64,000 nt of DNA from CAWKMN01 sp963850765 (GCA_963850765.1 CAWKMN010000003.1:248001-312000); one strand, 5' to 3'. Counted from the first letter of the stretch, positions 54,852-64,000 are shown. Numbers and translations are program-made. Notes: generated by a model from the letters alone, not told the origin.

Positions 54852-57005
54852 ATGTGGCACATCCGACAGGACTTTCTGCGAACGCTTGAGGCCGGGATCG
54901 TTGGTCTGTTTTTCGTCCAGGCTGTGCGCTTTCTTTATGCCACACTCTACGCGCGCGCCAGCAGCGCCGATCTCGTCCAGCGCGTGCCTAATCTGGACAG
55001 CATCCAGGGCAAGCCGGGCGTAGTCGAGCTGACCACCGTCCAGGGGGAGGCCGTCGTGATGGTGGCTGTGCTCCTGCTGCCCCTGCTGGCGCTGATCATT
55101 GGACGCTGGCGCGCAAGCTTGCCCATGGCCGTGATCCTGGTGGCGCTGGGACGTTCGATGGCGCTGCAAACCGCCGATCTCAAGGTGCCGGCGACGGCGT
55201 TGGTCGTGGGTGCGGGGCTGCTGTACGTGGCGCTCACCGTGATCCGCCGCCCCGCATTTTTTCCGTCGATCCTGCTGCTCGGTCTGGCCGGGGATCAGAT
55301 CATCCGCGCGCTGGATGATACCTGGGATCGCACGTGGCAGAATGATTACTCCGTTCGTTTCACCGATGGCTTCGACGTCGAGATGGGCGTGCTGATCTCG
55401 CTGGCATCGATTGCCGCGATCCTGTTTTCGATCCTCGTCTGGTACGTGGAGCGCCGCGCCGCCGAGATCGAACGCCAGGCCGAGGGTTATGTGCCGCCGC
55501 TCAGCGGTCAGCTAAACCTGTGGGGCGCGCTGGCGCTCGGTGCCGTGTTCTATCTGGAATTCACCCTGCTCGGCCTGCCCAACGCCGTCGCGCGCTGGTC
55601 GGATACGGCATACAGCGGGATCGTGCCGTGGCTGCTGGCGGCGACGACTCTGCCGCTGGTGCCCGAAGTGCGCGACATCGCGCGGCGTTTCGCCGGGGTG
55701 TTTGACGGCGCGTGGCGCGGCTGGTTGTGGGCGCTGCTGATCGGACTCCTGCTCGTCATCGGGCGGCGCTTCGAGGGTATCCCGGCCGCGATGGCGCTGA
55801 TCGTGACCCAGTTCCTCATCGGCCTGACGCTTTGGTGGCTGGTCCAGACCGGGCTGCCGCGCCGTAATCCCACCGGGCTGGCGATTCTGGTGGCGATTAT
55901 CGGGTTCGCCGCGCTGGCTGTCGGGGATTATTTCACCTACGACTACGCCTACGTGCGCAACCTCTCCGATCCGTACCAGAACGTGGGCGACTTCCTGCGC
56001 GCCTTTCGCGAGATGGGCCTGGGCATCACGCTGATCGCGGCCCTGATTACGTCCATCCCGATGATCCTGGCCCGGCGGCGGATTCCGTGGCGCGGCAGCC
56101 GGGGAATATACACGCTGGCGGGCTTGCTGCTCGTGCTGCTCGTGAGCTTCGGCGGGGCGGCAGCGGCCGGGAGCAACTATGTGCGCCGCCCGATCAACCC
56201 CGACTGCCTGCGCATTGGTTCCTATAACATTCATGGGGGCTATTCGCAGTTCTTCGATCCTAACCTGGAGCGCGTAGCCCAGTTGATCGCCGTCGAGGGG
56301 ATGGACGTGGTGCTGCTGCAAGAGGTCGATACCGGGCGGCTGGCGAGTTTTGGCGTCGATCAGGTGTTGTGGCTGGCGCGCCACCTGGATATGGAAGCGG
56401 CGTTCTTCCCGCAGAATGAAGCCCTGCAAGGTCTCGCCGTGCTCAGCCGGGTGCCGATTGCCGATATGGAGGGAATCGAACTGCCGAGCGAAGGCAATCA
56501 GGCTGCCTTTATGCATGTGACGCTGGATCCTGACCGGCTGGTGGCCGATCCGCAATCGGCCGAGATGGGCGATCTGCATGTGTATAACACGTGGCTGGGT
56601 TTTCGTGAGGCTGAGCGCGACGGGCAGCCTGTCCCCGAAGGTGAGCAGGATCAGAACCGTCAGCTGCAGACGCTGCTCAACTGGATCGCGCGCCTGCACT
56701 CACCCGCGTGGACCGATCGGATCATCCTGGGCGGGACGTTCAACTTCGGACCGGAGTCGCCGCTGTATGGGGCGCTTGACAACCCGGCTATCAAAGATCC
56801 ATTTGCCGGACTGCGCGCCGAAGATAACATGACGGTCTATCTGGTCGATGGTACGGCCGCGCGCTATGACTACTTGTGGACTATGAACCTTCCGCTCAAC
56901 AGCGTGGGGATCGACAATGTGTCCGATCTGGCAACGAACACGTCCGATCACCGCCCGGCCACTATCGCCATCAGCCGGCGCAATGGGATCACATGCCCGC
57001 CGTAA
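54852..57005 (+). CDS. Membrane protein with C-terminal endonuclease/exonuclease/phosphatase domain
   Basis: 717 aa. About ten membrane helices (residues 15-440) are followed by an EEP-fold domain (about 455-717): YNIHGGYSQF (Asn), LLQEVDTGR (Glu), and the C-terminal SDHRPATIAI (Asp-His). The usual GDFN reads GGTFNF, so one catalytic Asp is replaced by Thr. Such proteins resemble phosphodiesterases or sphingomyelinase-like enzymes on the membrane face. The tail ends in TCPP. Probably on its own transcript; downstream genes converge. Confidence 0.8.
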   Translation: MWHIRQDFLRTLEAGIVGLFFVQAVRFLYATLYARASSADLVQRVPNLDSIQGKPGVVELTTVQGEAVVMVAVLLLPLLALIIGRWRASLPMAVILVALGRSMALQTADLKVPATALVVGAGLLYVALTVIRRPAFFPSILLLGLAGDQIIRALDDTWDRTWQNDYSVRFTDGFDVEMGVLISLASIAAILFSILVWYVERRAAEIERQAEGYVPPLSGQLNLWGALALGAVFYLEFTLLGLPNAVARWSDTAYSGIVPWLLAATTLPLVPEVRDIARRFAGVFDGAWRGWLWALLIGLLLVIGRRFEGIPAAMALIVTQFLIGLTLWWLVQTGLPRRNPTGLAILVAIIGFAALAVGDYFTYDYAYVRNLSDPYQNVGDFLRAFREMGLGITLIAALITSIPMILARRRIPWRGSRGIYTLAGLLLVLLVSFGGAAAAGSNYVRRPINPDCLRIGSYNIHGGYSQFFDPNLERVAQLIAVEGMDVVLLQEVDTGRLASFGVDQVLWLARHLDMEAAFFPQNEALQGLAVLSRVPIADMEGIELPSEGNQAAFMHVTLDPDRLVADPQSAEMGDLHVYNTWLGFREAERDGQPVPEGEQDQNRQLQTLLNWIARLHSPAWTDRIILGGTFNFGPESPLYGALDNPAIKDPFAGLRAEDNMTVYLVDGTAARYDYLWTMNLPLNSVGIDNVSDLATNTSDHRPATIAISRRNGITCPP

Positions 57006-57039
57006 ACAAAAAAGGGCCTATCTGGCCCATCTAACGGCA

Positions 57040-57070
57040 AAGCCCACGAAGACAGATCGTGGGCTTTATC
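57040..57070. terminator. Bidirectional terminator-like hairpin
   Basis: Perfect 11-bp stem AAAGCCCACGA / TCGTGGGCTTT, loop of seven. It lies between the converging membrane protein gene and the DUF3309 gene. There is no long T-run on the plus strand. Confidence 0.6.
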
Positions 57071-57079
57071 CACCGCTGC

Positions 57080-57226
57080 TTACAAGAACAAGAACAGAAG
57101 CAGCAGAATCAGCATCAAGAGAGCCAGACCGCCGCTCGGCGTGTAGCCCCAGCTACGGCTGTAGGGCCAGCTTGGCAGCGCCGCAATCAGCAAGAGTACC
57201 AGGAGAAGAAAAAGCAGCAGATACAT
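57080..57226 (-). CDS. DUF3309-family small membrane protein (48 aa)
   Basis: Very small and almost wholly hydrophobic: leucine-rich start, then ALPSWPYSRSWGYTPSGGLA and a Leu/Phe tail, the DUF3309 pattern (LPxWPYSRxWGYxPSGGL). AAAGGGGTAG lies upstream of the ATG. It follows the DUF1328 gene on the same strand with a 35-base gap. The function is unknown; both families are commonly stress-induced envelope proteins. Confidence 0.8.
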   Translation of the reverse strand: MYLLLFLLLVLLLIAALPSWPYSRSWGYTPSGGLALLMLILLLLFLFL

Positions 57227-57261
57227 TGCTTCTACCCCTTTCGGTTACGTGTCAGGTCGCT

Positions 57262-57426
57262 TTACAGGACGGTGCGCCGGCCAAACAACAGGGCCAGGAC
57301 CACCAGTACCAGAAAGACGAAGAACAGAATCTGCGCGATACCTGCGGCAGCACCCGCCAGACCGCCAAATCCGAACAACGCGGCCAGCAAGGCTAACACC
57401 AGGAAAAAGACAACCCAACCTAACAT
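57262..57426 (-). CDS. DUF1328-family small membrane protein (54 aa)
   Basis: 54 aa: MLGWVVFFLVLALLAALFGF then GGLAGAAAGIAQILFFVFLV and VLALLFGRRTVL, the DUF1328 (YtjA-like) pattern with two hydrophobic segments around a Gly/Ala turn. AGGAGG lies seven bases before the ATG, the best Shine-Dalgarno in the window, so translation should be strong. First gene of a two-gene operon with the DUF3309 protein. Its upstream region holds a perfect palindrome at 57478. Confidence 0.82.
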   Translation of the reverse strand: MLGWVVFFLVLALLAALFGFGGLAGAAAGIAQILFFVFLVLVVLALLFGRRTVL

Positions 57427-57477
57427 GGTCGTATCCTCCTAAGTTGGTCAATGTCCCAATCTTAAACCACAGTGCGT

Positions 57478-57498
57478 CCTAATTCATGATGAATTAGG
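57478..57498. promoter_or_regulatory. Perfect 21-base palindrome upstream of the DUF1328 gene
   Basis: CCTAATTCATGATGAATTAGG has ten-base arms around one central base. Located about 50-70 bases upstream of the DUF1328 start, a good place for an operator. The rest of the gap 57427-57812 (about 310 bases) shows no ORF. Confidence 0.5.
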
Positions 57499-57812
57499 CG
57501 GGTTTGGCGCTAGGTTTATCGACCCGTTTGCATTGGGTAACATGGCCTACCGCCCAATTCGCCATTGACAGGTGCATCGCGGCTGCGTATCATGTGCCGC
57601 ATGTTCAATAAGGCACAAGTCCTCTAAGTCCGGCAGCGGCCGGCACCCCTCATAACCCTGTTCTTCGCGTGGCGCACGATCCGGCGCGCACGCCCGTTGT
57701 TTGTATTCCATTCAACCCGATCGTTTAAGAACCAGCCATGACTCCGCTTGATACCGGCGCGGCCTGTCATCGGTGTTTGATCTGCTTCTATTCACCTTGA
57801 GGAGAAACAGCG

Positions 57813-59100
57813 TTGTTCATCCAAACCACCACCAACACGATTCGCTCGTTGGGTAACGGCCTGGTGATGAAATATCCCGGCACGCCCGAGGAAATTGAGT
57901 TGCTTGGCGCTTTTAATGCGCTACATCCATGGCGAGGAAATCGTCGCGGCTATGACGCGCAGCCTGATCCTGCATCATCCGCACACGCGGCCCTGCGAAT
58001 GGCCGTATATCGAGGATGAGGCCACCGGGCAGATCGTCTCGGCGCTGTGCCTGATCCCGTGGACATGGCAGTATGACGGCGTGACCCTGAACGCCGGCGA
58101 GATGGGCATCGTCGGCACGTTGGAGCCTTACCGGCGGCGGGGTCTGATCCGCGTGCTCGATGGTTACTTCAAGGATCTGCTGCGCGAGGGCGAATACGAC
58201 CTGAGCCATATCCAGGGGATCCCGTACTACTACCGGCAGTTCGGATATGAATACACCCTGCCGCTGGAGGGCGGCTGGCAGATCCGGACAGACCAGATCC
58301 CTGGCGACGTGCCCGCCCACGCACAAGCTTTCAGCTTCCGCCCGGCGACCACGGCGGATATACCCGCCCTGGCGCGCTGGTATGACGACGCCGCGCGCGA
58401 CCTGAATATCAGCGCGGCACGCAGCGAGGCGATCTGGTGTTATCTGCTCGATCAGCAGGCCAGCACAGCAACCGGTGCGGAGACGTGGATCGTACTCGAC
58501 AGTCAGAATACGTCGGTCGGCTACTTCCGGGTCGCGAAGTTCGGCTTTGGGACCGGGCTGATCGTGGACGAGTCCTCGCGGCTGAGCCACCCGGCCACCC
58601 TGGCCGCGTTTGGCAAGATCAGAGCGCTGTGCCTTGAGCAGGACAAGCCGTATATCCGCCTGTCCGCGTCGGATGTGTCGCCGCTGGTGAAGGTCGCGCG
58701 GGCCTGGGGCGCACACAGCGAGGGCCGCTACGCCTGGCAGATCATGCTGGTGGACGTGGCGCGCCTGCTGCGCAAGATCGCGCCTGTGCTTGAACGGCGC
58801 ATCGCGGCCAGCGCCTTCGCCGGCATGACCGAAACCGTGACGATCAATCTGTATCGTGAAGCGTTCGAATTGGAGGTCGTCGGTGGAAGAATCCAGGCGG
58901 TGCGCGCGGTCGGGTTCCGCCCGTGGGAAACGACGTCGATCAACATCCCGCCGATGCAATTCACACCGCTGGTGCTCGGCTATCGCAGCCGCGAAGAACT
59001 GCACGCGTGCTATCCCGACGTCAATATCCGGGGGCAGTCGGCGTATCTGGTCGATGTGCTCTTCCCAAAGATGGAGGCGTTTATCTACACGGAGTATTAG
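57813..59100 (+). CDS. Eis-like GNAT/SCP2 acetyltransferase (one frameshift)
   Basis: About 430 aa once joined. Starts at a TTG (57813) with GAGGAG ten bases upstream. A first short frame (MKYPGTPEEIELLGAFNA) breaks near 57915, and the second frame carries on as YIHGEEIVAAMTRSLILHH. The N-acetyltransferase part includes GEMGIVGTLEPYRRRGLIRV (acetyl-CoA loop), and the C-terminal third is an SCP2-like sterol-carrier fold (MTETVTINLYREAFEL), as in Eis proteins. Substrate unknown. Confidence 0.78.
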
Positions 59101-59117
59101 CGTGTTGAAGGTAGTGG

Positions 59118-59242
59118 CCTCACCTTCAGTCCCCCTCTCCGCAGCAGAGAGGCGGAGTTAAGGCTCATCAACCCTCTCCATCTTGAGGGAGGGGCGGGGG
59201 TGAGCCGCTTATAAGGGCGACCCACCGGGTCGCCCCTACACA
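59118..59242. repeat. Repeat family B followed by family C
   Basis: CCTCACCTTCAGTCCCCC, hairpin, GGCGGGGGTGAGCC, then AGGGCGACCCACCGGGTCGCCCCTAC. Between converging genes. Confidence 0.75.
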
Positions 59243-59270
59243 TCATATGGTTGAATAATGCGGACGATCG

Positions 59271-61134
59271 CTACCGGCTGGCATCGTCGAGCAGCAGTTT
59301 TTCGTTCTTCTTCTGCTCTTTCTGGCGCTGCTCGTTGTTGAGAATACGCTTGCGGATGCGCAGGCTCTTGGGCGTGACTTCGAGCAGTTCGTCGTCGGCC
59401 AGGAACTCGATGCAGTCATCCAGACTCATGACCTGCATGGCGCTCAGACGCAGTTCTTCGGCAAAATAGCGCGTGTGAATGGCCGAGAGGTGCTTGGTCT
59501 TGGTGACGTTGATCGCCAGGTCTTCGGAGCGGATGTGCCGCCCGATGACCATACCTTCGTAGACTTCTGCTTTCGGCCCGATGAAGAAGGTGCCGCGTGC
59601 CTGGGTATGTGTCATCGCGTATTCGCTGGCAATGCCCATCTCCCACGCGACCAGGCTGCCGAACTGCCGCCCCGGAATTGAGCCAGCCAGCGGCGCATAG
59701 CCGTGATAGAGCGAGTGCATCTGGCCCAGGCCGCGGTAGCCCGCATGAACTGAGAGCGGAAACCGAGCAGTCCCCGTGTCGGCACCAGGAACTCCATGTA
59801 GACCATGCCGTTCTGGTTGTGAATATCCTGCATCTGGCCGCGACGCCCACCGAGCAGTTCGACCACGACGCCCATCATGTCGTCCGCCACTTCGATATGC
59901 ACTTCTTCCACCGGCTCCAACGTCTGCCCGGTTTCGGGATCGGTGCGGTAGATCACTTCCGGCTTGCTGACATCGAACTCGTAGCCCTCGCGCCGCATGG
60001 TTTCGATCAGGATGGCGAGGTGCAGCTCGCCGCGCCCGCTGACGATAAATCGATCCGGCTGCTCGCTGTCTTCCACGCGCAGCGCCACGTTGCTGCGGAT
60101 TTCGTTGTAAAGCCGCTGGCGCAGGCGGCGCGATGTGCCCATGCCGGGTTTGCCTTCGCGCCCGGCAAAGGGCGACGTGTTGATGCCAAAGGTCATGCGC
60201 ACCGTCGGTTCTTCGATGCTGATCGCCGGCAGCGGCGTTTCGACGGACGGATCGGCAATGGTATCGCTGATGCCGATCCCTTCCACACCGGCGAAGGCCA
60301 GAATATCGCCCGCCACAACTTCGTCCACTTCTTGCTTGGAAAGATTATGATAGGTGAACAGGTAGACGATTCTGCCGGTGCTGCGCTCGTCGCCGCGCGG
60401 CGTTAACCGCACAATCGTCCATCCCGCGCCGCATGGTGCCCGACAGCAGGCGGCCCACGCCGATCTGCCCCTTGTAATTGTCATATTCCAGTGAGGTGAT
60501 TTGCAGTTGGACCGGCGCATCGGGGATCACGGTGGGGCCGGGAATTTCCTTGAGAATCGTCTCGAACAGCGGGGTGAGATTCGGCTGGATGTCCTCGGCG
60601 GTGTAACCCGCGTGGCCTTCCAGCCCGACGGCGAAGATCACCGGGAAATCGGCCTGCTCGTCGGTCGCGCCCAGTTCGATGAACAGGTCGAATGTCTCGT
60701 TCAGCACCTCGTCCACGCGGGCGAAGCTCGCGGTCGACCTTGTTGATGACGACGATGATCCGCAGCCCCAGTGCCAGCGCCTTACGCAGCACGAAGCGTG
60801 TCTGCGGCATGGGGCCTTCGACGGCGTCCACCAGCAGCAGCGCGCCATCGACCATATTCAGGACGCGCTCGACTTCGCCGCCGAAATCGGCATGGCCGGG
60901 CGTGTCGACGATGTTGATCTTGATGTCGTTCCAGGTGATGGCGGTGTTCTTCGCCAGGATGGTGATGCCGCGTTCGCGTTCCAGCGCGTTGCTGTCGAGG
61001 ATACGCTCCCCGGCGGTAGCGGCATCCCGAAAGACTTTGGCCTGTTTGAGCATCCCATCGACGAGGGTGGTCTTGCCGTGATCGACGTGGGCGATGATGG
61101 CGATATTGCGGATGTCGGCGCGCTGTTGAGTCAC
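59271..61134 (-). CDS. typA: TypA/BipA translational GTPase (three frameshifts)
   Basis: Ribosome-binding GTPase of the EF-G superfamily, about 610 aa corrected. G1 is AHVDHGKTTLVDGML, G2 ERERGITILAKN, G3 DTPGHADFGGE, G4 NKVD. An extra base near 60735 breaks after NKVDR (SFARVDEVLNETFDLF follows); another near 60417 breaks MRRGMTIVRLTPRGD; one missing near 59738 breaks MRATRGLGQMHSL. Each downstream frame carries TypA sequence to KLLLDDASR. It is too conserved for decay. The first frame starts at ATG 61134. Confidence 0.92.
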
Positions 61135-61218
61135 AATGTTTCCCTGCTGCTATTTGACCGGGTGGGGCCGGGGCTTGTTGGCCCAGCCCGACCCAATATT
61201 CTTGATCAAAATCAGGGA

Positions 61219-61247
61219 ATTGTATAGGCCAAAGTTCGCGATGTCAC
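61219..61247 (-). promoter_or_regulatory. Predicted promoter of typA
   Basis: Minus-strand GTGACA, 17 bases, TACAAT, 85 bases before the typA ATG. Confidence 0.45.
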
Positions 61248-61266
61248 CGCGATGTCACAGTGTTTG

Positions 61267-61926
61267 TCACTGTGGGTTGTCGAGCCTGAAGCCGTGTCCC
61301 CGCACCGTGATAATGTACTGGTGCTCAGGATCCACTTCGGCCAGCCGGTCGCGCAGGCGGCGCACCAGCGCGTCGATCGCCTGTTCGCTCACGCCCTCGC
61401 CAATCGCCTCTGGCCAGACGGATTCGATCACCTCGTCACGCGTGCGGACCGCGCCCGCCCCGTCATAAAGCAGTTCGAGCAGCCGGTACTGCGGCAGGCT
61501 GAGTGGCGGATCAACTTCGACGCCGTTGATAAAGACGCGCCGGGAATCGTGGTTGATCTGCAAGCGGCCGAGCGTATAGGGGAGTTCTTCGACCATCAGC
61601 GGCGCGGTCGATTCGGACCCCACAAAGGTGATCTTGACGGCCAGCGCGATCTGGATCTCGTCGCCGTCTTTCAGGGGCACCGTCGCATCTTTGACCTGCT
61701 TGCCGTTGACCCAGGTGCCGTTCTTGCTGTCCAGGTCGCGCAGGTAATAGAGATTGCCTTCACGGAAGATGCGGATATGCTCACGCGAGACCTGCCGCTC
61801 GGGCAGGACCAGATCGCATTCTCCACCACGCCCAATGACGAGTTGATCGTCACGAATCGTCCAACGCTGACCGGCTTTTTCACCTTCATGGATGATGAGG
61901 ACGGGCTTATCGGCTACCTCTGACAT
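61267..61926 (-). CDS. FHA domain fused to an OmpR-type winged helix
   Basis: 219 aa. An N-terminal FHA domain (about 25-100: VIGRGGECDLVLPERQVSREHIR, DSKNGTWVNG) is followed by a trans_reg_C winged helix (about 125-215: PQYRLLELLYDGAGAV, QAIDALVRRLRDRL, TVRGHGFRL). So a phosphothreonine-binding module is attached to a DNA-binding domain. Mycobacterial EmbR has the same two modules in the opposite order. It is divergent from a Ser/Thr kinase gene, an obvious candidate input. Confidence 0.85.
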   Translation of the reverse strand: MSEVADKPVLIIHEGEKAGQRWTIRDDQLVIGRGGECDLVLPERQVSREHIRIFREGNLYYLRDLDSKNGTWVNGKQVKDATVPLKDGDEIQIALAVKITFVGSESTAPLMVEELPYTLGRLQINHDSRRVFINGVEVDPPLSLPQYRLLELLYDGAGAVRTRDEVIESVWPEAIGEGVSEQAIDALVRRLRDRLAEVDPEHQYIITVRGHGFRLDNPQ

Positions 61927-61998
61927 GTTCTTTTCCTTGACTTTTGCTAGGCACCGGGCTATCGTGTCCGCTGGCGCTCAGGATGACGCAGGTTGTAG

Positions 61999-62126
61999 TT
62001 GGCGATTAGCCGTTAGCTATGAGCTGTTAGCCTTGACCATGGCACGAGTGGCAGGAGTCTGCTGGCGTCAGCGTCTTTTGTATTTTGCTAAGCGCTAACG
62101 GCTAACCGCTAATGGCTAAACGCTTG
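61999..62126. repeat. Inverted TTAGC phrase-like repeat between regulator and kinase
   Basis: Left words GGCGATTAGCCGTTAGC; right words GCTAACGGCTAACCGCTAATGGC, inverted, separated by about 70 bases. Sits in the divergent region where operators would be expected. Confidence 0.65.
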
Positions 62127-62146
62127 ATAGGAGTATAACCCCATCT

Positions 62147-63161
62147 ATGAATCCCCTCAAGCCCGGCGATGTGCTCCGCAGCCGCTACGAAATTGTCGAG
62201 GTGATCGGCCAGGGCGGCATGGGCTGGGTGTATCAGGCGGCCGACCAGCGGCTGGATGGGCGTTTCACCGCGGTGAAGGAGATCCGCCCTGGCGTGGATC
62301 GAGCCCCGGACGAGCGCGAACGGGATCGCCGCCAGTTCCAGCGCGAGGCCGGTATCCTCGCCCGGCTGGATCACCCGAATCTGCCCAAAGTCTCCGATTT
62401 CTTTTCGCAGGATGACCGCGATTTCCTGGTTATGGATTTCGTGCCGGGGGTCGATCTGCGCCAGGTGATCGATCAATCCATCCGGCAGGGGCGGCCGCTG
62501 CCTGAAGATCAGGTGCTCGACTGGGCCAACCAGCTTGCCGACGCGCTGTGTTATCTGCACGGCCGGGTCCCGCCGGTGCTGCACCGTGATATCAAACCGG
62601 CGAACGTGAAGCTCACGGCGGATGGCGTGATCAAGCTGGTGGATTTTGGCCTCGTGCAGGCCATGCCCGCCGACGAGCAGCGTACGATTACCGTGGTGCA
62701 GGGTGGGGGGACGGCGCCGTACACCCCGCTGGAACAGATCGGGGGCGATCTCGGCCGCGCCGATCCACGCAGCGATCTGTATGCGTTCGGTGCGACGCTT
62801 TACCACCTGCTGACACGGGTGCCGCCCCCCGATGCCCGCGAGCGATTCCTGGAACCGGGCATCGCTGCGCGATCCACGCGATCTCAACCCGGCGGTGCGG
62901 GAACGAACGGCGCGTGCGGTGCTGTGGGCGATGGCCCTGCACCCGGCGGACCGCCCGCCGGATGTCAGGACGGTTGCCGACGTCTTGTTTGGGAGCGGAG
63001 CGCTGCCCGTTCACCGGGTGCCCCACGGGGCGCAGCGCGCCGGATTCTCGGCTCGACTACTCGCTGCCGATCTCAGGCCGGGCAACCTTGTACTGGCGGT
63101 GCTGACCGCCATCCTGCTCGTGCTGGCGCTGCTGGTTACGATCTTTGCGCCGGTGATCTAG
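62147..63161 (+). CDS. Ser/Thr protein kinase, PknB-like (one frameshift)
   Basis: About 337 aa corrected. Gly loop VIGQGGMGWVYQA, catalytic Lys in FTAVKEIRP (residue about 42), HRDIKPANVKL (catalytic Asp), DFGLVQ (metal) and an APYTPLEQ activation-loop end are intact. An extra G near 62860 breaks after ERFLEP; the second frame continues ASLRDPRDLNPAVRERTARA, completing the C-lobe and adding one membrane helix near the end (NLVLAVLTAILLVLALLV) with no outside PASTA repeats. Together with the FHA regulator it looks like a compact kinase-to-DNA module. Confidence 0.88.
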
Positions 63162-63316
63162 AGGGTGTTATGCACTCTGGTTGCCGGTATTGAGCGGTTC
63201 TTCGCGTGAGTTAGCCCCTCCCTAAATCCCTCCCCACCCCGTGGAGAGGGACTTAAGTTGCTCCCCTTTCTCCGCGTGCGGGGATAGGGGTAAAAGAGGT
63301 GCATAACACGCTCTTG
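63161..63316. repeat. Repeat family A (copy 3) with terminal inverted repeats
   Basis: Begins AGAGGGTGTTATGCACT and ends AGGTGCATAACACGCTCT: a 12-base inverted terminal repeat around the family A block. Immediately follows the kinase stop. Confidence 0.75.
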
Positions 63317-63368
63317 GATGGTGGAGGTCGATGAATCGTGTTGTGTTCGGACACAAGACCTGTCGCGG

Positions 63369-64000
63369 TCAGCGGTCCCGGTCGCTTGGGCCGAGCGTGT
63401 CATATGGATACGGGCCTTGCGTGTCGCCGGCGGCAGTAAGCTGCGCCATGTGCTCAGGGCTCAGCGCCCAGCCCGCCGCGCCGAGATTGTCTTCCAGGTG
63501 CGCCAGTGTGCGCGCGCCAAGGATAGGAGCCGTGATGCCGGGTCGATTTGTGACCCAGTTCAGCGCCACCTGCGCGGGCGTTTTGCCGACTGCCGCGGCA
63601 ACCTCAATCAGCACATCGATCACGGCCCAGGTGCGCCCGGTGTCGTATTTCTGCCATGTCTCGCCCCAGCCAAACTTGCCGGCGTCATCCACGCGCGTAC
63701 CTTCGATGGGGCCTTCCATCCCACGGCGATACTTGCCGCTCAGCCAGCCGCCCCGCAGCGGGCTCCATGGAATCACGCCCAGGCCCTCATTCCGGCAGAC
63801 GGACAGCAGTTCCCATTCGGCCGCGCGATCCAGCAGATTGTAGAGCGGCTGCAAGCAGATGAACGGCTCCCAGCCCATCGCACGGCTAAGATCGATGGCT
63901 TTCTGCAATTGCCAGCCCAGGAAGTTGCTCGCACCGACATAGCGAACCTTGCCGCTCTGAACGAGCGTATCCAGCGTGGCGAGCGTTTCCTCGAGCGGGG
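63369..64000 (-). CDS. Aldo/keto reductase, truncated by the window edge
   Basis: The frame is open to base 64000, so the N-terminus lies outside. Seen are VQSGKVRYVGASNFLGWQLQ, CLQPLYNLLDRAAEWELL, NEGLGVIPWSPLRGGWLSGK (Lys in the catalytic region), WVTNRPGITAPILGART and a C-terminus ending SDRDR. Typical of AKR family members of the YghZ/oxidoreductase type. Converges with the kinase gene, separated by a repeat. Confidence 0.88.
   Translation of the reverse strand, partial: PLEETLATLDTLVQSGKVRYVGASNFLGWQLQKAIDLSRAMGWEPFICLQPLYNLLDRAAEWELLSVCRNEGLGVIPWSPLRGGWLSGKYRRGMEGPIEGTRVDDAGKFGWGETWQKYDTGRTWAVIDVLIEVAAAVGKTPAQVALNWVTNRPGITAPILGARTLAHLEDNLGAAGWALSPEHMAQLTAAGDTQGPYPYDTLGPSDRDR

Overview
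The window looks like a chromosomal segment of a GC-rich bacterium of the phylum Chloroflexota, probably class Anaerolineae. That placement is an inference from gene content: Rex, a class I DhnA-type aldolase, a GHMP mevalonate kinase beside a decaprenyl-phosphate phosphoribosyltransferase-like UbiA protein, an ADP-forming acetyl-CoA synthetase with a DRTGG partner, flotillin with NfeD, many Thr/Pro-linked secreted proteins, and abundant C/G-rich palindromic intergenic repeats. No rRNA, tRNA, CRISPR array, transposase or prophage was recognised. Almost everything is housekeeping; the only clearly accessory locus is a DUF433/DUF5615 toxin-antitoxin pair near 41.0-41.7 kb.

Layout. 0-11.1 kb: tail of an extended SDR, a P-type ATPase with altered core motifs, a double solute-binding protein, nadD-obg, a polyprenyl diphosphate synthase, a GbsR/MarR regulator divergent from an LPxTG-like surface protein, and a Tat-exported amidase. 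11.2-20.3 kb: rex, a VanZ-like protein, proC, a partial ATP synthase cluster (atpA-atpG-atpD-atpC, without the Fo and delta genes), an MreB-like gene and superoxide dismutase. 20.3-27.5 kb: two tandem 7Fe-type ferredoxins, a helical protein with a family 5 solute-binding protein, flotillin and NfeD, a new 58-aa membrane peptide and an A24 prepilin peptidase-like protein. 27.6-41 kb: mnmA and iscS (tRNA thiolation), acetyl-CoA synthetase (ADP-forming) with its DRTGG partner, enolase, pyruvate kinase, an AEC transporter, a GT87-like membrane protein, a zinc-ribbon protein, a FecR-like protein and acylphosphatase. 41-48 kb: the toxin-antitoxin pair, TPR and HEAT-repeat proteins, an RseP-type protease, and UbiA-mvk. 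47.9-57.5 kb: tlyA, a receiver-like protein, a zinc-ribbon/FHA protein, rnc, an RmlD-like reductase, a DhnA-type aldolase, an amidohydrolase fused to a CYTH-like domain, a membrane nuclease/phosphatase-like protein, and two tiny membrane proteins (DUF3309, DUF1328). 57.8-64 kb: an Eis-like acetyltransferase, typA, an FHA-winged-helix regulator divergent from a Ser/Thr kinase, and an aldo/keto reductase cut by the window edge.

Two patterns cut across the window. First, at least ten conserved genes (rex, proC, mnmA, iscS, acd, eno, a FecR-like gene, a HEAT gene, mvk, typA, the kinase, the acetyltransferase) are interrupted by single-base indels whose correction restores the family sequence; several are normally essential, so uncorrected sequencing error is the likeliest cause. 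I list each as one gene over its full span. Second, intergenic regions hold several families of palindromic or phrase-like repeats, some nested inside one another and one with MITE-like ends.

Promoters resembling sigma-70 (for example TTGCCG-17-TATAAT and TTTACA-17-TATAAT) were read by eye, as were a Rex-like operator upstream of rex and a CRP/FNR-like palindrome on the first ferredoxin promoter. All domain calls are from reading the translated sequence, with no database search.
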